Under the pieces are notes generated by a model that worked only from the letters and a program-made list of their open reading frames with translations, was not told the origin of the DNA and did not search any database. Positions 60,301 through 64,000 of a stretch of DNA of 64,000 nucleotides are shown one piece after another. The stretch comes from Tubiluchus corallicola (lineage: Eukaryota; Priapulida; Priapulimorpha; Priapulimorphida; Tubiluchidae), in NCBI GenBank assembly GCA_030141605.1, contig JAQGDQ010000496.1, positions 1-64,000 of the forward strand. The letters are read 5' to 3'. Both the position numbers and the translations under genes were made by a program. How positions within the stretch are numbered: the stretch's first letter is position 1; every line of letters begins with the position of its first letter.

Positions 60301-62559
60301 AGTTTTATCTAAATACAATAAGTTACAGCAAAATTATGTGCAGTTAAAATATGAAATATGGATCAAGCACTGGACTGGCATCCAACTTAGAAACCGAGGC
60401 CTTGTTGCCTTAAGCAGGACAAATTTCAGCTGAAGGTTTACAGTAACTTCTTACTTTGGACATTTGCCTGTTAATGCCGCACAGAGCTTGTTATGCAGAG
60501 ATGAGATAATATCGTTTTACTTATGCTTTGTAGGCAAAATTCGAGGTAAATAATTTTTGGCACAGTTCAGGGGTATGGATTGATGCACCAAACAAATCTG
60601 TTCATGAAAGTTACTCGTGAAACGAGGTTATAATGTTAAACAGGCAAACATCTGACAAATCTTATAATCAAAATCCATCCTTAGCAGAAGCCAATTCAAT
60701 TCAATTTAGGAATTCTTAAAGAAAAGGCCAAAATTTCGGTATCTGTGAACATTGTTAGAAGGATTTAGTAATAAAAGTGTGATATGCGCCTTGTGTAATA
60801 AGTAGCTCCCGTTTAAACGTCCATTCTTTTACCAATCACGTCGTTCACTGGTTGAATAAAAGCAGTGCACTGTCAATTTTTGTTACAAGTATAGTACGTT
60901 CTAAGGAAATCACATAGGATAATAATATGTGAGCATACTATGTAGACACAGCAAAGTAAATGCTGACTAATACATTCAAATTCAAGTATCAGACAAGAAA
61001 AATTACAATACATCAACAGTATGAAAAGACTCCCAACAGTCATGAAGTAATATATTTTATAATCAGGTGACACTTGACGCTGACAAGATTTAGCGCAATG
61101 ATGTGACTTACTTCCGTCTATCTGGGCAAGCTCTGCTTCCAGTTGCAACTTTTGTCGTTTCTTTTCTAAGTCTTTCTGTCGTTTTTTCTCCTGGTGCCGC
61201 AAATACTTCTTTTGTTCTCGCTCAAACAGCTTCCTTGCCAATTCCTGAAAAAGAAACATCTTTTTATAACTAAATGCTGATGGTAAATTTACAATTTTGC
61301 CACTTCTACTTGACACAGTTGAAGAATCCACTGCAAATGTCCCTTAGTATGCAAACAAACTAGCCAAATAAAATATAAGTAAGTAATAGTTGTTTTAAAT
61401 CAGCTCAACAAGTCTTCCTGTACTGTATCAATTCTCCGGGGTGCTAACAAAGTTGGCACTCATTGGCAGCCATACCTGTACTTGGCTTAACAAGCTGGTA
61501 ACTCTTTCACTACTCTGACATAACCAAAAACAAACAAATAAAAGAGCTTAAAGACAAAATTTTTCAGCCTGTAACTACTGCATAAAACATGTTCTCTGTA
61601 ACTGAATGCAAAAACTGTTGTTCAAAGATTCAGTAAGTCATCAAGTACCAAACTAAAAATAAAAAAGCATATATCTTCATTTTTATGATGCTACTAAAAC
61701 TTGCTTATAACAAGCTAGCCACACTTTGCTATAAAATGTTTCAATACACTACAGACAGCGCTATAAAGTGGACTATTAATTAAAATATGCACTCTGCAAA
61801 AGTCAGTAGTAAAATGCAGAGATAAAAGCAAATCTCAGAGGTACTGTTAAATCTTGTTTAGTTGCAACACTGACATTAAGCCTAGTGTTTTAAAGGCAGT
61901 AATACTGCATCAAATTTAAGTTAAGTTTGGTCATTAGCTGAATAGTCAATAGATGAACAAAGCTTAGTAAAACTTTGGAATGGGGGAAATGTCAAAATAA
62001 TTGTCACCCATTGCACTAAGTTTACCTTTTTGGGGTTTAGTTGAATAGATTTTTCGCTGTTAGTTCATGCCTAGGCTACCTGCCTATAAACTATTATAAA
62101 ATGCTGTTGGACTGTTAATAGTACTTTTTTGCGCCAAAGTCAAAGTACCAAATTTGATAGAAATGATCGCAGCTCATTTGAACTTCCACTGATCAAATAC
62201 ACGAAAGAGCCAACTTCTAGGAATCAACATGTTGTTTACCTGCGCTAACAAACATGTTGATTCCACTGATCCATTAATAAACAGTAACTGCTCACTTTAG
62301 TATTGCAGATCAAAGATGAAAGTGACAAGACTAGCTATTAAAATCTGACGACGACGATGATAAAAATTATTATGGGCAAGAAGAATTCAGTACTTTCAAT
62401 GAATCATCTCAAATTTTAAACCTTTCAAAACATTTCCTAATAACATTTACTAGGAACAGGAATACCTCGTCTTGAACTTCTATACTCTTCTGCTGAGCAA
62501 GCTCTTCTTTTAGCATAGCTTCTTGAAGTTCCATAGCTACTTTCTCATCTTGCTGTTCT
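54132..62559 (-). CDS. CCDC50: CCDC50-like (Ymer-like) ubiquitin-binding adaptor, nine exons, N-terminus outside window
   Basis: Charged, mostly helical cytosolic protein; 405 residues are encoded here and the N-terminus lies beyond the right edge. The first visible exon reads EQQDEKVAMELQEAM, close to the EQQD..IAQEIQE segment of vertebrate CCDC50, followed by an ELARKL helix as in that family. Four MIU-like motifs (Asp, then a helix with Ala and Leu, then Glu) occur in exons x1, x1/x2, x3/x4 and x5. The C-terminal half is rich in Ser, Arg and Gly. Human CCDC50 is a ubiquitin-binding, tyrosine-phosphorylated adaptor in EGFR and NF-kB signalling and in autophagy; the same role here is inference. 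All nine exons join in phase (1,216 nt). Transcription converges on the ATP13A-like gene. Confidence 0.72.
54937..55115 (-). CDS. CCDC50: CCDC50-like exon x8
   Basis: Acceptor ATTTTAAACAG, donor GTAAGT. It encodes QPPSETLSSGQFNIAAAIDP, TYRRMVEQAES and APATPMALAHKYNGCQRLSH. Leaves one base (T). Confidence 0.78.
55960..56106 (-). CDS. CCDC50: CCDC50-like exon x7
   Basis: Acceptor CATTAACAG, donor GTACAC (weak). It encodes SSGSQDRQNDPAVRP, LSSDNLRPSSGSGSMKSTG and STDDADV: a disordered, serine-rich segment. Confidence 0.75.
56393..56562 (-). CDS. CCDC50: CCDC50-like exon x6
   Basis: Acceptor TTGTTTTAG, donor GTAATG. It encodes GPSLQFNRSKSLQDRALPDI, PVDEVPYSQGSGR and a Ser/Arg/Gly tail (SSNSSAGGSRQGSSER). 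The tyrosine in EVPYSQ is a plausible phosphosite by analogy only. Confidence 0.78.
56762..56908 (-). CDS. CCDC50: CCDC50-like exon x5
   Basis: Acceptor CATTTCACAG, donor GTAAGT. It encodes RVDGGKHEEVIVKDFELAKV, then MQEQEELRARRHDKRGKSVE. DFELAKVMQEQE is the fourth MIU-like motif. 49 codons, phase 0 at both ends. Confidence 0.82.
58318..58353 (-). CDS. CCDC50: CCDC50-like microexon x4 (36 nt)
   Basis: Acceptor TGTTTTCAG, donor GTATGC. It encodes ELARRLQEQERK. Joined to FEERDK it gives a near-ideal MIU (E..D..LA..L...E). It is a multiple of three and phase 0, so skipping would remove the motif without a frameshift. Confidence 0.8.
59032..59466. mobile_element. 435-bp MITE with CCGTATA termini and TA duplication
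   Basis: Left end CCGTATATACTCGCATATAA, right end (complement) CCGTATATAAGCC. TA directly flanks both ends (59030-59031, 59467-59468). The sub-terminal phrase GTCGGCTTATATGCG recurs three to four times near the ends (59092, 59362, 59417 onward). It lies in the intron between x3 and x4 of the CCDC50-like gene. TA duplication suggests a Tc1/mariner or pogo-type driver; no transposase ORF inside. Confidence 0.8.
59627..59760 (-). CDS. CCDC50: CCDC50-like exon x3
   Basis: Acceptor TTTTTTTTAG, donor GTGAGT. It encodes EPFVKVTSADQLNQVLDRVQ, then LPPEPEDIPAPFTNKLL and SFEERDK. A proline-rich spacer leads into the third MIU-like motif. Confidence 0.8.
61112..61244 (-). CDS. CCDC50: CCDC50-like exon x2 (coiled coil)
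   Basis: Acceptor CTTTTTCAG, donor GTAAGT. It begins ELARKLFEREQKKYLRHQEK and continues as a Lys/Arg/Gln/Glu helix to LEAELAQIDG. Together with QDE of x1 it forms a canonical MIU-like motif. Confidence 0.82.
62466..62559 (-). CDS. CCDC50: CCDC50-like exon x1 (first visible)
   Basis: On the minus strand: acceptor TTTTTGTTAG, donor GTATTC. It encodes EQQDEKVAMELQEAMLKEEL, then AQQKSIEVQDE. Enters with two bases from an exon outside the window. DEKVAMELQEA is the first MIU-like motif. Confidence 0.75.
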
Positions 62560-62866
62560 CTAACAAAAACAAACAAAAATTTTGTTGTGACGATCTAATA
62601 AGTGCAAAAGTGATTGTCTGGACAGGAAAATTTCCCTCTCTTAGCAAAAAAGGAGAGAATTCATATTTTAAACATGTAGAGAGTTCCCGCTTTGAATTGG
62701 AACACCACTTTTTAGGGAAAGTTCTCATTTGTCCAGCTGTGGCACAGCAGCCAATACCTACATCAAATGATAACTCTTGAACTTAACTTCATATTGCATT
62801 TATTCTAAACAGAATCCACTAACTCGGTGTTTTTCACCTTTGTGTCTGGAACCTCAACAACGTAGC

Positions 62867-63383
62867 GGCCATCCACATATAACGATATCAACTTTAGGGT
62901 AGGCAGGTGGTAGGAGACATGATAACACCATTGTAATGCAAGGTAGGTAGGTGATTTAGTCGTGAAATCCCTTAATCTCCTTATATTGATATCGGTATCA
63001 CACTGATGTAACTTTTTGTACATTTTATTCTTCCTCAAGGACAGGCAACAATATCACTTGTGTAGGTAGGTATCTGACTTCACGCTTTTTTCACACGTGT
63101 GCACCAGCAGCAGACAAAGCTAAAAGGGTGTAGCCCAATTTGGGACTGCCACCGCTTCCAGCAGCGATGCCAGTAGAATCCACTGATGGCTTCCCGTTAA
63201 TTAACAGGTGATATTGTTGCCTGCCCTCGGGAGGAGGAAAAATAAAATGTAAAAAAGTTACATCGGTGAGATATCAATATCAATATAAGGCCATTTAGGG
63301 TAGGTAGGTGATGGGGCATATGATAACGCAAGGTGGGTCCTCAAAATCGGCCAAAAATTTGATATCGTTATATGTGGATGGCC
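62867..63383. mobile_element. Foldback-like inverted repeat, upstream of the first visible CCDC50-like exon
   Basis: Outer arms are a perfect 25-bp match (GGCCATCCACATATAACGAT.. at 62867 and its complement ending at 63383). Inner arms also pair (CCTTATATTGATATCGGTAT..GGCAACAATATCAC near 62978-63056 with the complement at 63208-63290). Between them, GGGTAGG.AGGTG..ATGATAAC occurs in the same orientation in both arms. Confidence 0.75.
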
Positions 63384-64000
63384 CCTTATTGGAAAATCAG
63401 TGTACTTCCAAGTATCAGCTTCATATGATGCACTGGCTGAATGAGTGAAAAGGAAAAGATGTTCTCACTAACTGTTACACATTTTAAAACAATGTTATTT
63501 TCCCATAATTTTCACACGGAAATTTTAGGCAAATTCCAGAATTTTCACTAATTTTGCCAATAGTATATAAACATTTTTCAAAAAAATAAGCAAATGGTTT
63601 TTAATAGAAGAGTTTTGTTCAAGAAAACTGGATTATTTAGTTACTTCTGCTCTATTTAGGCTGCATGTGGATGTACAAAAAATTATAAATTTCAATTATT
63701 GGATAAGTCAGTTCTTTGCTCATCTTAGACAAAATCATTCAAGCCACTTGTGAGTTATGCAATGTTTATTGCACTGTACAGCTTTAACAGAAAAAGTTTG
63801 TCCAGTTTATGTTCATTATTCGTTTAACGTCGATTGTGATGTTTCTAGGTGTTGCTATAGCACATGGTGAGAAAAGCTTGCCAAAGTCACTTATACATCT
63901 CACAGATGTGGGTGTATTGACAGAATGGACTTGCTCAGCTTTCTGTCTGATTCTATGAGTCCCAAAGCAAAAAGGTGGAGAAACATTTACTATCACCAAT
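63384..64000. other. No gene recognised up to the right edge
   Basis: The 71-codon minus-strand frame at 63784-63999 carries no known motif and no match to the expected CCDC50 N-terminus. The missing upstream exons are probably beyond the edge. Confidence 0.4.

Noticed and set aside
63784-63999. 71-codon minus-strand frame at the right edge
   Set aside because: No similarity to the CCDC50 N-terminus and no splice context.

Overview
The window is animal nuclear DNA: AT-rich, split by many spliceosomal introns, full of microsatellites and decayed transposable elements, with no bacterial-style operons. Two protein-coding genes can be assembled exon by exon from splice signals, reading phase and family motifs. 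They face each other tail to tail. The phylum cannot be fixed from the sequence; an invertebrate metazoan is the best reading.

Gene 1 (+ strand, 14125 to 46318) is a P5B-type P-type ATPase of the ATP13A2/ATP13A3 group. These are transporters of late endosomes and lysosomes that move polyamines in the characterised members. I recognise 31 coding exons whose phases join without a break (3,938 nt, about 1,312 residues). All catalytic landmarks are present: TGES, DKTGT, KGSPE, TGDN, GDGAND and ten membrane segments. The only missing part is a short 5' exon upstream of 14125. One intron uses a GC-AG splice pair. The M4 signature reads PPVLP instead of the usual PPALP.

Gene 2 (- strand, 62559 down to 54132, continuing beyond the right edge) is CCDC50-like: a charged, helical, ubiquitin-binding adaptor with four MIU-like motifs, then a long Ser/Arg/Gly-rich tail. 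Nine exons are seen, and the N-terminal exons lie outside the window. A possible alternative last exon lies at 50031-50113.

The left part (1 to about 14100) has no confident gene except a possible last exon of a minus-strand gene at 410-589. It carries a 700-bp (AG)n tract, a 150-bp TA-flanked MITE, a 20-bp minisatellite, a TCAG tetranucleotide tract and old dispersed repeats. The 5' introns of gene 1 hold the most striking DNA: a four-state pentanucleotide mosaic (14946-15640), a 1-kb long inverted repeat (22900-23890), a roughly 640-bp almost pure purine AGAAG array (26400-27040) and a decayed minisatellite (27670-28255). A dead LINE reverse-transcriptase fragment and a hAT-like remnant with a zinc-finger ORF also lie in its introns. 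The intergenic stretch (46319 to about 54131) is AT-rich and largely featureless. A second TA-flanked MITE lies in an intron of gene 2, and a foldback-like inverted repeat lies at 62867-63383 upstream of its first visible exon. No previously undescribed multi-gene system is evident; the novelty is in repeat architecture and splice detail.
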